From NCBI RefSeq assembly GCF_900290275.1, contig NZ_LT985325.1, positions 172,807 to 236,806 on the forward strand: 64,000 bases of DNA. Direction: 5' to 3'. The notes beneath the pieces were generated by a model that searched no databases, was not told where the DNA came from, and worked only from the letters and a program-made list of their open reading frames with translations. The DNA comes from Prevotella merdae (GTDB lineage Bacteria; Bacteroidota; Bacteroidia; Bacteroidales; Bacteroidaceae). Made by a program: the position numbers and the translations under genes. Positions 54,529 through 63,918 of the stretch are shown piece by piece (position 1 is the stretch's first letter; each line of letters opens with the position of its first letter).

Positions 54529-56085
54529 ATGGCAGAAATAAGAAAATATCCGGTAGGAATACAGACTTTCAGCGAGATTCGTGAGCGCAACTATATATAT
54601 GTTGACAAGACACAGTATCTTGCCGACTTTATTGGTAATGGCTACAAATATATATTTCTGAGTCGTCCAAGACGATTCGGCAAGTCGCTCTTTGCCTCAA
54701 TGATTCACTCGTATTACGAAGGTCGCAAGGAGCTGTTCGAGGGTCTTGCTATCAGTAAGAAAGAACGTGATTGGACGTGCCATCCGGTGTTGCACTTTGA
54801 CATGAGTACAGCAAAGCATTGTGCAGAAGAAGATCTCAAATCAGAACTTGATTACAAACTTACTGTCTACGAGGAAATATATGGTTGCGTTGGTAAGAAT
54901 GTAAATCTTAACCAACGTTTTCAAAACATCGTAAAGGCAGCCTATGAGCAAACACATCAAAAGGTAGTGCTTATTATAGACGAGTACGACGCTCCGCTTC
55001 TTGACGTTGTGCACGAGGAACAGAACCTTGCTGCATTGCGCCGAATAATGCAGAACTTCTATTCGCCTATAAAGTCGCTCGACCCGTATTTTGAGTTTGT
55101 CTTCCTTACAGGCATCACCAAGTTTTCACAGCTAAGCATCTTTAGCGAACTGAACAATCTGTACAACATATCGATGTACGACCAATATTCGGCTATTTGC
55201 GGTATAAGCAGTGACGAATTGCATACACAGATGCTTCAGGATGTAGAGAGGCTTGCCAAACATCTGCATATAAGTGTAGATGAAACCTTTGCTCTGTTGA
55301 AGAAGAAATATGACGGATATCATTTCAGTAAACATTCAGAGGATGTTTACAATCCATTTAGTTTGATTAAGGCTTTTGCTTCTGGTGATATTGGCAACTA
55401 TTGGTTTGAGTCGGGAACACCAACATATATCATTAAACTTCTTCAGAAGTATAATGTCAGTCTGCGTGATGTGTCAGGGCGTGACGCAAGTGTTGAGGAG
55501 TTTGATATATCTCCTGAGAATATGACAACAGCCTTGCCCTTGCTCTATCAGAGTGGCTACCTCACCATTAAGCATTACGATCCGATGTTCGGTGTGTACA
55601 CCCTTGCTTATCCTAATGAGGAGGTTGAAATGGGTATGGTGCGTTCGTTTGCAAGCAACTATCTTATACCTGCATCTGGTTCGAACAGTAGCTTTGTTGT
55701 AAAGTTTGTCAAGGCTCTTCTTGCCGATGATATGGAGGAGGCTCTTATACAGATGCGTGCTTATCTTGCTGGTTTGAGCTATCGTTTGTCAAACAAGACG
55801 GAACGCGATGTGCAGACTATCTTCTATCTGCTGTTCTCGCTTATAGGAGCTTATGTAAAGGTGGAGGAACAGAGCGCTCATGGCCGTGCCGACATCGTGA
55901 TAACACTCCCTAATGTTGTGTATGTTATGGAGCTTAAGTTTGATGGTTCGGCAGATGCAGCCATTAAGCAGATTGACGATAAGGGTTATCTTGTTCCGTA
56001 TATTGCAGATGGCAAGCGTATAGTTAAGGTTGGGGTGAACTATAGTAGCGAGGAACGCACTATTACGGATTGGATAATAAAGTAA
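54529..56085 (+). CDS. AAA-ATPase-like protein with PD-(D/E)XK domain (DUF1703 type)
   Basis: A 518-residue protein of a family that is abundant in Bacteroidetes. [22 protein letters not shown] starts the AAA-ATPase-like domain (PF09820), with the modified P-loop RPRRFGKS (47-54) and the acidic IDEYDAPL near 156-163. The last 110 residues hold a PD-(D/E)XK-like nuclease domain ([20 protein letters not shown]). These proteins occur in many near-copies per genome and may be mobile or defence-linked. No inverted repeats of its own were found here. Confidence 0.9.
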   Translation: MAEIRKYPVGIQTFSEIRERNYIYVDKTQYLADFIGNGYKYIFLSRPRRFGKSLFASMIHSYYEGRKELFEGLAISKKERDWTCHPVLHFDMSTAKHCAEEDLKSELDYKLTVYEEIYGCVGKNVNLNQRFQNIVKAAYEQTHQKVVLIIDEYDAPLLDVVHEEQNLAALRRIMQNFYSPIKSLDPYFEFVFLTGITKFSQLSIFSELNNLYNISMYDQYSAICGISSDELHTQMLQDVERLAKHLHISVDETFALLKKKYDGYHFSKHSEDVYNPFSLIKAFASGDIGNYWFESGTPTYIIKLLQKYNVSLRDVSGRDASVEEFDISPENMTTALPLLYQSGYLTIKHYDPMFGVYTLAYPNEEVEMGMVRSFASNYLIPASGSNSSFVVKFVKALLADDMEEALIQMRAYLAGLSYRLSNKTERDVQTIFYLLFSLIGAYVKVEEQSAHGRADIVITLPNVVYVMELKFDGSADAAIKQIDDKGYLVPYIADGKRIVKVGVNYSSEERTITDWIIK

Positions 56086-56100
56086 AAATAGAGTTATATT

Positions 56101-56193
56101 AGGAGGTACGGTCTCCGAACCGTACCACTCAAGCTGCTATATATTATTGATAGCCAATTATTTGAGTGGTACGGTTTGTAGACCGTACCTCCT
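56101..56193. repeat. Nested palindrome element with AGGAGGTACGG ends
   Basis: Bases 56101-56132 pair with 56162-56193 (30 of 32). Each arm is itself a smaller palindrome (GGTACGG.CTCC.CCGTACC type). The motif AGGAGGTACG is shared with the hairpin at 25948-25978. It lies between convergent genes and may also stop transcription. Confidence 0.75.
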
Positions 56194-56234
56194 ATTTTTC
56201 TTAAACATTGTTTGCTCGGCGAACAGTTGTCTGC

Positions 56235-59200
56235 TTATTCTTCTCCATTTCTAAACGCAGATGGCTGTATCTTATAGGTGTCCTTAAAGCACTTGCAGAA
56301 GTAGCGTGGCGATGAGAAACCATTGGCATAGCTCACCTCTGATATACTCATTTCTCGTCGGTTGCGCAACATATCTGCAGCCTTACGCAGTCGCATATTA
56401 AGGATAAAACCCTTAGGCGTATCGCCTGTAAGGTCTTTCCATTTGTTGAAGAACGCTGTGCGCGACATGCCAATCTCTTTGGCAAATGTGTCAACGCTAA
56501 ATGACGAGTCGGTGTAGTACTTGTCTATAATCTTCATTGCGCGGTCGAGCAGGTCCTTATCCAAAGGATTCGTTGCAAGCACATCGGCCTCTGTATGCGG
56601 ATGCTCGCTGAACTTGCGTTGCAACAAACGCCTTGTATTTACAAGGTTGTTACAACGTGATATCAACACATCGCTGTTGAAAGGCTTTGTAACGTAGTCG
56701 TCGGCACCCGTCTTAAGTCCTTCTATAGTCTGCTCAACAGCAGTTCGTGCTGTGAGAAGCACCACTGGAATATGGCATATAGAGAAGTCGCGTTTAATGG
56801 CTCGGCACAATTCTATACCCGACATATGCGGCATAAGCACATCGCTAAGTACAAGATCGGGCTTTTCGTCTGCTACCATCTCGAGCGCTTCTCTTCCGTC
56901 TACAGCAGTAGATGTGCGATAATAAGGACAGAACAGAGTGACGAGCAACTGTCGTATGTCGTCGTTGTCCTCGACTATGAGTATAGATGGTCTACTCTCG
57001 GCTTCTGAATCATCGGCTGATACATGCGCTTCTGGTTCTGATTGCACAGTTGTTACCGGCAGGATAGATGATTCGGCTGTATCGGTCTGCATAGCAGGTG
57101 TATCGCTAATCTCAGATGGGTTGAATGCTTCGCGCTGCATAGGTAGTATTACGGTGAAGGTAGTTTCCTTGTCTGGAGCAGAGTCAACGCTGATGGTTCC
57201 ATGATGCATCTCTACGATACCCTTGGTAAGGTCGAGTCCGATGCCAGTACCTATATCAGAGAACGACTCAAGCTTGCGTGACTGATAGAAACGCACAAAG
57301 ATATTCTTAAGATCGTCTGGTGCGATGCCCTTGCCAGTATTGCTAACCTTAAATATAGCCGTGCCATCGGCATTGGCTTTAGCATTCACGCTTACGGTAC
57401 CTCCTTGCGGAGTGTGTTTAAGAGCGTTGGATATAAGGTTGCTTGCTACCTTCATCATCTGCTTACGGTCGAACCACATAGGCATAGATGTAGGTACATT
57501 AAGCTCGAGAGCAATATCGTTGCTTGTGGCATACTCCTTAAAGAGCATAACATTCTCGCGCAAGAAGATGGCAAAGTCGTTTTGCTGTACGTATATGCGT
57601 GTATGACCTTGCTCTTGCTTGCGGAAGTCGAGCAACTCGGATATCAGTCCGCGCAGCTGCGAACTGTTGCGGTAGATGCCAAGAATCTTGTTGTGCACGT
57701 CGTTGGCAAAAGCCGATGACTTGAGCAACGATTCTGACAGGCCTATGATAACCGTAAGTGGTGTGCGTATCTCGTGCGACACATTGGTAAAGAAGCGCAA
57801 CTTAGACTGATTCTGTTCTTCTATGTCCTTGACATGCTGCTGCTCAAACTTAAGCGATTCGCCCAAGCGTATGCGGTCGCGATATTCGCGAATGAGCCAC
57901 CAGCCAGCTCCGCCAATCAAGGCTATATATATAATGTATGCCCACCACGACATATACCATGGTGGCAGAATCTTGATGCGAAGACTTACTGGCTCGATGT
58001 CGCTGCCAGGGCAACTCAGTTCGAGCGTGTAGGTACCGGCACTAAGTCCGTTGAACGATATAACCTTAGTGCGGATGGTTATCCATTGGTCGGACACACC
58101 TTTCATTCTATATTGCAACGGCATGTCGTATGTGCGGATGAAGTTGGTGGTAAACGGCTCAACGCTGAATACCTTGTCGTCGTGGCTCAGCACAATCTCC
58201 TTGGTAAAGCGTAGCGCTTCGTCGAGTATGCCACTATCATCTCCAGGCTTTATCTCCTCGCCATTAACGTAGAGTTCGCCAAATCCTATATAGTAAGGTT
58301 GCGGTCTTTTGTATAGATCACGCTCATTGAACTTGGCCATGCCATCTATACCTCCAAGGTATATATCACCGTTTTTAGCTACATAGAGTGCATTTTCGTT
58401 GATGCTCTCAAGCGGAATGCCAGACGTGCGGTCGTAGTTGTGGAAGCGGTGTTCCTTGCTGTCGAACACGGAGAATCCGCGGTTGGTGATAAGCAGAATG
58501 TCACGATTGTTGAGCGATGACGGCGCTGTGGCATATACAGCATCGCCCGACGGGCCCTCGGCACCGCCATAACTACTGAATGTATCATCATTGTCGTTGT
58601 AGGTGCAGATGCTGTTGTTGGCCATGGCAAACCATAAACGTCCATTGCGGTCGACAGATATGTTGTTGATATAATTGCTGACAATGGATGTTGGAGTGTT
58701 GTGCTTATGCAGATACTGTTTGGTCTTGCCGTTCTTTGGATTGACGCAGAACACGCCGTCACCCTCGGTGGCAATCCACAGTTGCTGCTTATTGTCGACA
58801 CATACACTTGGTACTGGCACGCTAAGCTTGCCTACAAGCAGAGGTGTGAAGCTATTTTGACTGAGTGTGGAAGGATTGAGCATGGCCACGCCACTTTGGG
58901 TGCCTATTACAAGTTTGTCGCCATAGGCTGTAATAGACCTAACCATATCAGAAGGTAGTGTGTGGCTGTTGCCTCTCTGATGTTTGTATACATAGGTCTT
59001 GCCAGTAGAAAGATCGAGTCGGTAGAGTCCGCCGAGGTGCGTTCCAACCCACATGGTGTTTCGCTTGCTGTCGAAATGTACAACCTTTAGATTGGCAATG
59101 TTTATACTGCCAATACGTTCAATCTTGTTGGTGCGTATATCAAGCACGTTCATGCCACCTCCCTCTGTGCATATCCACAAACGTCCACGGTTGTCCTCGG

Positions 59201-60209
59201 TCATGCTACCCACAACTGGGAATGACAGACCTGCATTGGAACCTGCAATGGCACGATAGCGTGTGTATATCTCGTTTTCGGGATTAAAGTAGTTTACACC
59301 ACCAAAGTAGGTGCCAATCCATAAGGTTCCCTGGCGGTCTTTGATGATGCTCCAAATGCTTGAGTTGGTAAGGCTACCCGACATACCGTCGGCAGTAAAC
59401 AGACGATGAGTGCCAGTGGAAGGGTTGTAGCTCATCAGTCCATGGTAAGTGCCAATCCAAATATTGCCGCGATTGTCCTCGCTGAAAGTGCGCACAAAGT
59501 TGCTCACAAGCCACTTTTGGGTGGTTGTGTTCTCTATTTTGCCATTAGGCGATATAGTCCAAAGGCCACGGTTCCAGCTGCCCACCCAAATATTGTGCTT
59601 GCTGTCCTCGTATATGGTGGTGATGTGTGCGTCGTTGATTACATGGCTCAGTTTGCCCTTGGCATAGCAATAAAGACCTCCGTTATAGGTGCCAATCCAC
59701 AGACGATTGCGGCTGTCGCAAGTCATCGACTCAATTAGTTCGCCTTTAGGCAGGCGTGTAAGTACGGTGCTTTTCTTGCAGTCGGCGTCAAACTTTTGCA
59801 CTACGTTGTGCGTACTCATGTATAGCACGTCCTTGAAGCATATAGCCTCGCTGCTGCCATGGTGCAGAGTGGTGAATACCTGCGTACGTATGTCGAACTG
59901 TACCACACCCTCCGAGCACACAAGGTATAGCATACGCTTGCCGTCACCCGTTATGTGGCGTATGTTGTTGCAAAATAGCGAGCGTGGATTGCCCGGCTGA
60001 TAGCTGTAAACATGTATAGAGTTGCCGTTGTAGCTGTCGAGTCCAACGCGTGTGGCTATCCACAGCACACCATCGCTGTCGGCATATATGCTGTTGACAG
60101 ATATCTGCGACAGGCCATCTGCAGGTGTAAGATGGTTGAAGTATGTATTTTGTGCATTTGCGCAGAGCGATACCAAAAGGCAAATCAGTGTTATGGCTTT
60201 TCTTATCAT
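56235..60209 (-). CDS. Hybrid two-component sensor/response regulator (HTCS)
   Basis: A 1324-residue one-protein signalling system. After a signal peptide (MIRKAITLICLLVSLCANAQ) come two propellers of Reg_prop repeats (DGVLWIATRVGLDSYN, RGNIWIGTYHGLMSYN), then a Y_Y_Y domain near 690-750, a transmembrane helix near 765, a HisKA domain with NVSHEIRTPLTV, HATPase_c with GTGIGLDLTKGI, a receiver domain with LVLSDVLMPHMSG, and an AraC-type DNA-binding end. HTCS proteins sense periplasmic sugars and switch on glycan genes. The target here could be the GH20 gene at 52759, but this is not shown. Confidence 0.96.
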   Translation of the reverse strand: MIRKAITLICLLVSLCANAQNTYFNHLTPADGLSQISVNSIYADSDGVLWIATRVGLDSYNGNSIHVYSYQPGNPRSLFCNNIRHITGDGKRMLYLVCSEGVVQFDIRTQVFTTLHHGSSEAICFKDVLYMSTHNVVQKFDADCKKSTVLTRLPKGELIESMTCDSRNRLWIGTYNGGLYCYAKGKLSHVINDAHITTIYEDSKHNIWVGSWNRGLWTISPNGKIENTTTQKWLVSNFVRTFSEDNRGNIWIGTYHGLMSYNPSTGTHRLFTADGMSGSLTNSSIWSIIKDRQGTLWIGTYFGGVNYFNPENEIYTRYRAIAGSNAGLSFPVVGSMTEDNRGRLWICTEGGGMNVLDIRTNKIERIGSINIANLKVVHFDSKRNTMWVGTHLGGLYRLDLSTGKTYVYKHQRGNSHTLPSDMVRSITAYGDKLVIGTQSGVAMLNPSTLSQNSFTPLLVGKLSVPVPSVCVDNKQQLWIATEGDGVFCVNPKNGKTKQYLHKHNTPTSIVSNYINNISVDRNGRLWFAMANNSICTYNDNDDTFSSYGGAEGPSGDAVYATAPSSLNNRDILLITNRGFSVFDSKEHRFHNYDRTSGIPLESINENALYVAKNGDIYLGGIDGMAKFNERDLYKRPQPYYIGFGELYVNGEEIKPGDDSGILDEALRFTKEIVLSHDDKVFSVEPFTTNFIRTYDMPLQYRMKGVSDQWITIRTKVISFNGLSAGTYTLELSCPGSDIEPVSLRIKILPPWYMSWWAYIIYIALIGGAGWWLIREYRDRIRLGESLKFEQQHVKDIEEQNQSKLRFFTNVSHEIRTPLTVIIGLSESLLKSSAFANDVHNKILGIYRNSSQLRGLISELLDFRKQEQGHTRIYVQQNDFAIFLRENVMLFKEYATSNDIALELNVPTSMPMWFDRKQMMKVASNLISNALKHTPQGGTVSVNAKANADGTAIFKVSNTGKGIAPDDLKNIFVRFYQSRKLESFSDIGTGIGLDLTKGIVEMHHGTISVDSAPDKETTFTVILPMQREAFNPSEISDTPAMQTDTAESSILPVTTVQSEPEAHVSADDSEAESRPSILIVEDNDDIRQLLVTLFCPYYRTSTAVDGREALEMVADEKPDLVLSDVLMPHMSGIELCRAIKRDFSICHIPVVLLTARTAVEQTIEGLKTGADDYVTKPFNSDVLISRCNNLVNTRRLLQRKFSEHPHTEADVLATNPLDKDLLDRAMKIIDKYYTDSSFSVDTFAKEIGMSRTAFFNKWKDLTGDTPKGFILNMRLRKAADMLRNRREMSISEVSYANGFSSPRYFCKCFKDTYKIQPSAFRNGEE

Positions 60210-60235
60210 GGTCGTGTAGCCTTTTTAGTTGCGGT

Positions 60236-60943
60236 TTATAAATAAAAGTCGGATGTTAGGTTTATGTACCAGTCAGACCGTGAGCCATCAGGGTTCATAA
60301 GGCACTGTTCTTCGTTTGTAGCATTACTTACAGAAGAGATATGGCCGAAAGACACAAGGAGGCGTTTGGGTTGTTTTCTTGGTGTGGTTCGTATAGCGAG
60401 TCGTCTTATTGGCACAAGATGTGCAAGGTAAGCCTCGGCTATGAATGATGTAAGACAGTTGGACGGTATGATTGCACTGAATTCCCCATCCTCAGCAAGC
60501 AATCTTTTTACGGCTGTAAATAGGTCGCGATAGGGTAGGGTATCGGCATGGCGGGCTGTTGCACGCTGCGAGTCGGGGTTCTTCAAACTATCTGTAAAGA
60601 ATGGCGGGTTGGGTACAATGCTGTCAAACAGTTGGGTGCCATGTACTTCCAAGTTCTGTATACTTGTTTCCACAATGCCAATGCGACTGGCAAAAGGCGA
60701 ACAATTGGCATTGTTGCATGCCTGTAGTGCGGCGTTGTGATCAATCTCAACAGCCGTGACATGCGCATCGGCAAAGCGTTGTGCCATCATAATAGCCACG
60801 AGTCCAGTGCCGGTGCCAATGTCAAGTATACGCTTTCCTCCATGTGCCCATGCTCCAAGCAATACCCCATCGGTGCCCACTTTCATGGCGCACCGATCTT
60901 GATGTATTGTGAATTTTTGGAATGTGAAAGAATTGTTAGACAT
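60236..60943 (-). CDS. trmN6: tRNA1(Val) adenine-37 N6-methyltransferase
   Basis: Methylates A37 of tRNA-Val. The 235-residue protein has the SAM motif DIGTGTGLVAIMM near 41-53 and the catalytic N6-adenine motif NPPF near 111-114, as in YfiC/TrmN6. It lies 26 bases before the HTCS gene on the same strand. Confidence 0.9.
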   Translation of the reverse strand: MSNNSFTFQKFTIHQDRCAMKVGTDGVLLGAWAHGGKRILDIGTGTGLVAIMMAQRFADAHVTAVEIDHNAALQACNNANCSPFASRIGIVETSIQNLEVHGTQLFDSIVPNPPFFTDSLKNPDSQRATARHADTLPYRDLFTAVKRLLAEDGEFSAIIPSNCLTSFIAEAYLAHLVPIRRLAIRTTPRKQPKRLLVSFGHISSVSNATNEEQCLMNPDGSRSDWYINLTSDFYL

Positions 60944-61044
60944 TGTTTATATTATTTCCAATTAAGCCACCCTTTTTTATATATAGCGGTCTATATAATA
61001 TAATAAGGTGTAGATTTGTTTGCAAGATATTCCATCTTGTTTGC

Positions 61045-62073
61045 TTAGAGACTCAGCTTTTTCTGTATGGCCTTGCTCCAAGCCTGAAACTTGCGTGTGC
61101 TGTTGTTTATCTCTTCTCGAATGTCGTGTATTTCGTTAAACAGTTCGGCTGCGGCATTCTGTAGAGCATTAGGTTGGCGTTCGCTGCGGTCGGCAAACGA
61201 ATTGACAACAATCTTTATGCCTTTAGGCTTAAGCTCAACGTCAATATCCTCGCCCGTCATGACTGGGTCGCCGTCGTAATGTATAACGCCAGGCTTGTCG
61301 CGGTGGATGTGTAGCTTTTGACAGCGAAACGACTTAATCTTAGAGTTCTTGTCGAGTGTTTTGTTGAACATCTCAATACTAATCTGCGGTGCTTGCAGCA
61401 GGTCGAACGGTTCCATAATGATGACATCCATCAGTCCGTCGCTCATAGATGCTTGTGGCGCAATATAGGCATTGTTGCCATATTGTGAAGCATTGGCGCA
61501 AGAAATTAGGAACGCCTTGTGTTGAGTTGTTCCGTTTTCGTCTTGTATGGTGTATGTCTCGGGTTTGTACTTAAGACCCTCGCGCAACACATTCTCGACG
61601 TATGTTATAGGTCCACGTTTGCCAGCCTCTGCAAACTTCATACTTACGAAGGCATCAAATCCCATTCCGCATGTACAGAAGAATGGGTAGTTGTTGATAA
61701 TGCCATAGTCGAGGTCGCGTATCTCGCATGTGTTTATTATCTCTATTGCCTTACGTGCGTTAATGGGTATAAGCAGATGGCGGGCAAGTCCGTTGCCCGA
61801 ACCACATGGAATGATGCCTAAGGCCGTGTTAGAGTGTACAATAGCTCGTGCAACCTCATTTACGGTACCGTCGCCACCGACAGCCACCACTACGTCAACG
61901 CCATTGTTCTTAGCCTTTTCGGCTATTTCGGAAGCGTGTCCTGCATATTGTGTTATGGCAATTTCATAGTCAAACTTGTCTCTGTCGAGTGTTGAGGCAA
62001 TTATGTCTGGTATGGCAGCCTTGTCGGATGTGCCAGATTTGAGATTGATTATGAAAACAGCTTTTCTTTTCAT
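61045..62073 (-). CDS. YegS/DagK-like lipid kinase
   Basis: A 342-residue protein of the diacylglycerol-kinase catalytic family. The glycine-rich loop VAVGGDGTVNEVARAI near 63-78 and IIPCGSGNGLARHLLI near 88-103 bind ATP, and YDGDPVMTGEDID is near the C-terminus. It phosphorylates a lipid; the substrate could be diacylglycerol or a sphingoid base. It is divergent from the serine palmitoyltransferase gene 190 bases away, which hints at sphingolipid metabolism. Confidence 0.88.
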   Translation of the reverse strand: MKRKAVFIINLKSGTSDKAAIPDIIASTLDRDKFDYEIAITQYAGHASEIAEKAKNNGVDVVVAVGGDGTVNEVARAIVHSNTALGIIPCGSGNGLARHLLIPINARKAIEIINTCEIRDLDYGIINNYPFFCTCGMGFDAFVSMKFAEAGKRGPITYVENVLREGLKYKPETYTIQDENGTTQHKAFLISCANASQYGNNAYIAPQASMSDGLMDVIIMEPFDLLQAPQISIEMFNKTLDKNSKIKSFRCQKLHIHRDKPGVIHYDGDPVMTGEDIDVELKPKGIKIVVNSFADRSERQPNALQNAAAELFNEIHDIREEINNSTRKFQAWSKAIQKKLSL

Positions 62074-62263
62074 ACGTGTTGTTTAATCTACATAAAATAT
62101 ATACAAAGTTAATAATTTAAAGTTTCATTTTGGTTTTTTCTTGATTAAAATTACTCAAAATACCACATTTCTTAGGAAAAAGGTTATTATATTGGTTTTT
62201 ATTTGTAACTTTGCACCTTGGAAATAACAATATTGGGTTTTTTGATACCTATATAAAATTAAA

Positions 62264-63454
62264 ATGGGACAATTACAGGAAAAATACAAGAGCTATCGTC
62301 TTCCACAGAAGTACATGGCAGAGGGCGTGTATCCCTATTTTCGTGAAATAACGAGCAAGCAGGGCACAGAAGTGGAAATGGGTGGACATAAGGTCCTCAT
62401 GTTTGGCTCTAATGCTTATACTGGTCTTACTGGTGACCAGCGAATTATTGATGCAGCAAAGGCGGCTTTGGACAAGTATGGTTCGGGCTGTGCTGGTAGC
62501 CGTTTCCTCAATGGTACTCTCGACTTGCATGTGCAGCTCGAGAAGGAACTTGCCGAATATATAGGCAAGGACGAGACATTGTGCTTCTCTACAGGTTTCT
62601 TTGTAAACTCGGGCGTTCTTGCGGTAGTGGTAGGACGTGGCGACTATATCATCTGCGACGACCGCGACCATGCAAGTATTGTTGACGGACGTCGTCTGTC
62701 GTTTGCCACACAGTTGCACTACAAGCACAACGATATGGACGATCTTGAGCGTGTGCTCAAGAATCTGCCACACGAGGCTATCAAGCTTATCGTTGTTGAT
62801 GGCGTGTTCTCTATGGAGGGCGACTTGGCTAACCTGCCTAAGATTGTGGAGTTGAAGCATAAGTACAACTGCTCTATCATGGTAGACGAGGCTCATGGTC
62901 TTGGAGTATTTGGCAAGGAAGGTCGTGGTGTATGCGACTATTTCGGATTGACAGACGAGATAGACCTTATCATGGGTACTTTCTCTAAGTCAATGGCAAG
63001 TATAGGTGGCTTTATCGCTAGCGACAAAGATACTATCAACTATCTTCGTCATACATGCCGTACATATATCTTTAGTGCGTCTAACACTCCTGCTGCTACA
63101 GCAGCTGCTCTTGAGGCATTGCACATCATCAAGAATGAGCCTGAGCGCATTGAGAAACTCTGGAAGGTTACCAATTATGCATTGCGACGCTTCAAGGAAG
63201 AAGGATTTGAGATAGGCGAGACACAGAGCCCAATCATTCCTCTTTATGTACACGATGTAGACAAGACATTCCAAGCTACAGCTAAGGCTTTTGAGTATGG
63301 CGTGTTTATCAATCCGGTTATTCCGCCAGCTTGCGCACCTCAGGACACTCTTGTACGCTTCGCATTGATGGCTACTCATACTGAGGAGCAGGTAGAGCGT
63401 GGTGTGCAGATATTGAAACGTGTGTTCAAGGAGCTTGATATCATCAAGGACTAA
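62264..63454 (+). CDS. spt: Serine palmitoyltransferase (alpha-oxoamine synthase family)
   Basis: Condenses serine with an acyl-CoA to 3-ketosphinganine, the first step of sphingolipid synthesis. The 396-residue PLP enzyme has GSGCAGSRFLNGTLDLHVQLE, the stacking histidine in CDDRDHASIVDG, D208 and H211 in VDEAHGLGVFG and the PLP lysine K242 in GTFSKSMASIGG. The sequence also resembles 2-amino-3-ketobutyrate CoA ligase, but the YFREI N-terminus and the GCAGSRFLNG part are typical of Bacteroidetes serine palmitoyltransferases. The symbol follows this usage. Confidence 0.88.
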   Translation: MGQLQEKYKSYRLPQKYMAEGVYPYFREITSKQGTEVEMGGHKVLMFGSNAYTGLTGDQRIIDAAKAALDKYGSGCAGSRFLNGTLDLHVQLEKELAEYIGKDETLCFSTGFFVNSGVLAVVVGRGDYIICDDRDHASIVDGRRLSFATQLHYKHNDMDDLERVLKNLPHEAIKLIVVDGVFSMEGDLANLPKIVELKHKYNCSIMVDEAHGLGVFGKEGRGVCDYFGLTDEIDLIMGTFSKSMASIGGFIASDKDTINYLRHTCRTYIFSASNTPAATAAALEALHIIKNEPERIEKLWKVTNYALRRFKEEGFEIGETQSPIIPLYVHDVDKTFQATAKAFEYGVFINPVIPPACAPQDTLVRFALMATHTEEQVERGVQILKRVFKELDIIKD

Positions 63455-63525
63455 GTAGAATTTCGTAAAAATAACGTATTCGTAACAACGTAATACATTA
63501 TATAATATACGGATATAATATGCTG

Positions 63526-63572
63526 ATGGGCATTAATAACTAAAATGATAGTTGTTAATGCCCATATTTTTT
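63526..63572 (+). terminator. Rho-independent terminator after spt
   Basis: ATGGGCATTAATAAC pairs with GTTGTTAATGCCCAT around a 10-nt loop, with a T-run after. Confidence 0.85.
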
Positions 63573-63603
63573 AAAGTTTTTGCTAATTTTTTTTAGCAAA
63601 ATG

Positions 63604-63635
63604 TTTGGTAGATACAATTATTATTTATACCTTTG
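63604..63635 (+). promoter_or_regulatory. Promoter for the tRNA-Pro pair
   Basis: TTTG (63604-63607), 20 bp and TACCTTTG (63628-63635), 18 bases before the first tRNA. Confidence 0.85.
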
Positions 63636-63652
63636 CACTCGCAATCGAAAAA

Positions 63653-63726
63653 CGGGGTGTAGCGCAGTCCGGTAGCGCGCCTGGTTTGGGACCAGGTGGT
63701 CGCAGGTTCGAATCCTGTCGCCCCGA
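63653..63726 (+). tRNA. tRNA-Pro (TGG), copy 1
   Basis: A 74-nt cloverleaf: acceptor CGGGGTG with CGCCCCG, D arm, anticodon TGG in the loop TTTGGGA and T arm GCAGG-TTCGAAT-CCTGT. Discriminator A; CCA not encoded. Confidence 0.97.
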
Positions 63727-63804
63727 CCTCTTTCGATGTAAAAGTCTCTTTAAGGTTTGTATTTAATGTCAGACTATAGAGACAAAAATGATGAAATCCT
63801 CCAA

Positions 63805-63878
63805 CGGGGTGTAGCGCAGTCCGGTAGCGCGCCTGGTTTGGGACCAGGTGGTCGCAGGTTCGAATCCTGTCGCCCCGA
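63805..63878 (+). tRNA. tRNA-Pro (TGG), copy 2
   Basis: Identical in sequence to copy 1, 78 bases further on. The two probably come from one transcript. Confidence 0.97.
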
Positions 63879-63883
63879 CAAAC

Positions 63884-63918
63884 AAAAAAGGCTCTTCTTA
63901 TTTAGAAGAGCCTTTTTT
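63884..63918 (+). terminator. Rho-independent terminator after the tRNA-Pro genes
   Basis: AAAAAAGGCTCTTCT pairs with AGAAGAGCCTTTTTT. It stands 5 bases after the second tRNA. Confidence 0.9.

Noticed and set aside
52759..60209. Classic polysaccharide utilisation locus (GH20 plus HTCS)
   Set aside because: No SusC/SusD-like pair is present, and an AAA-ATPase gene on the other strand separates the two.
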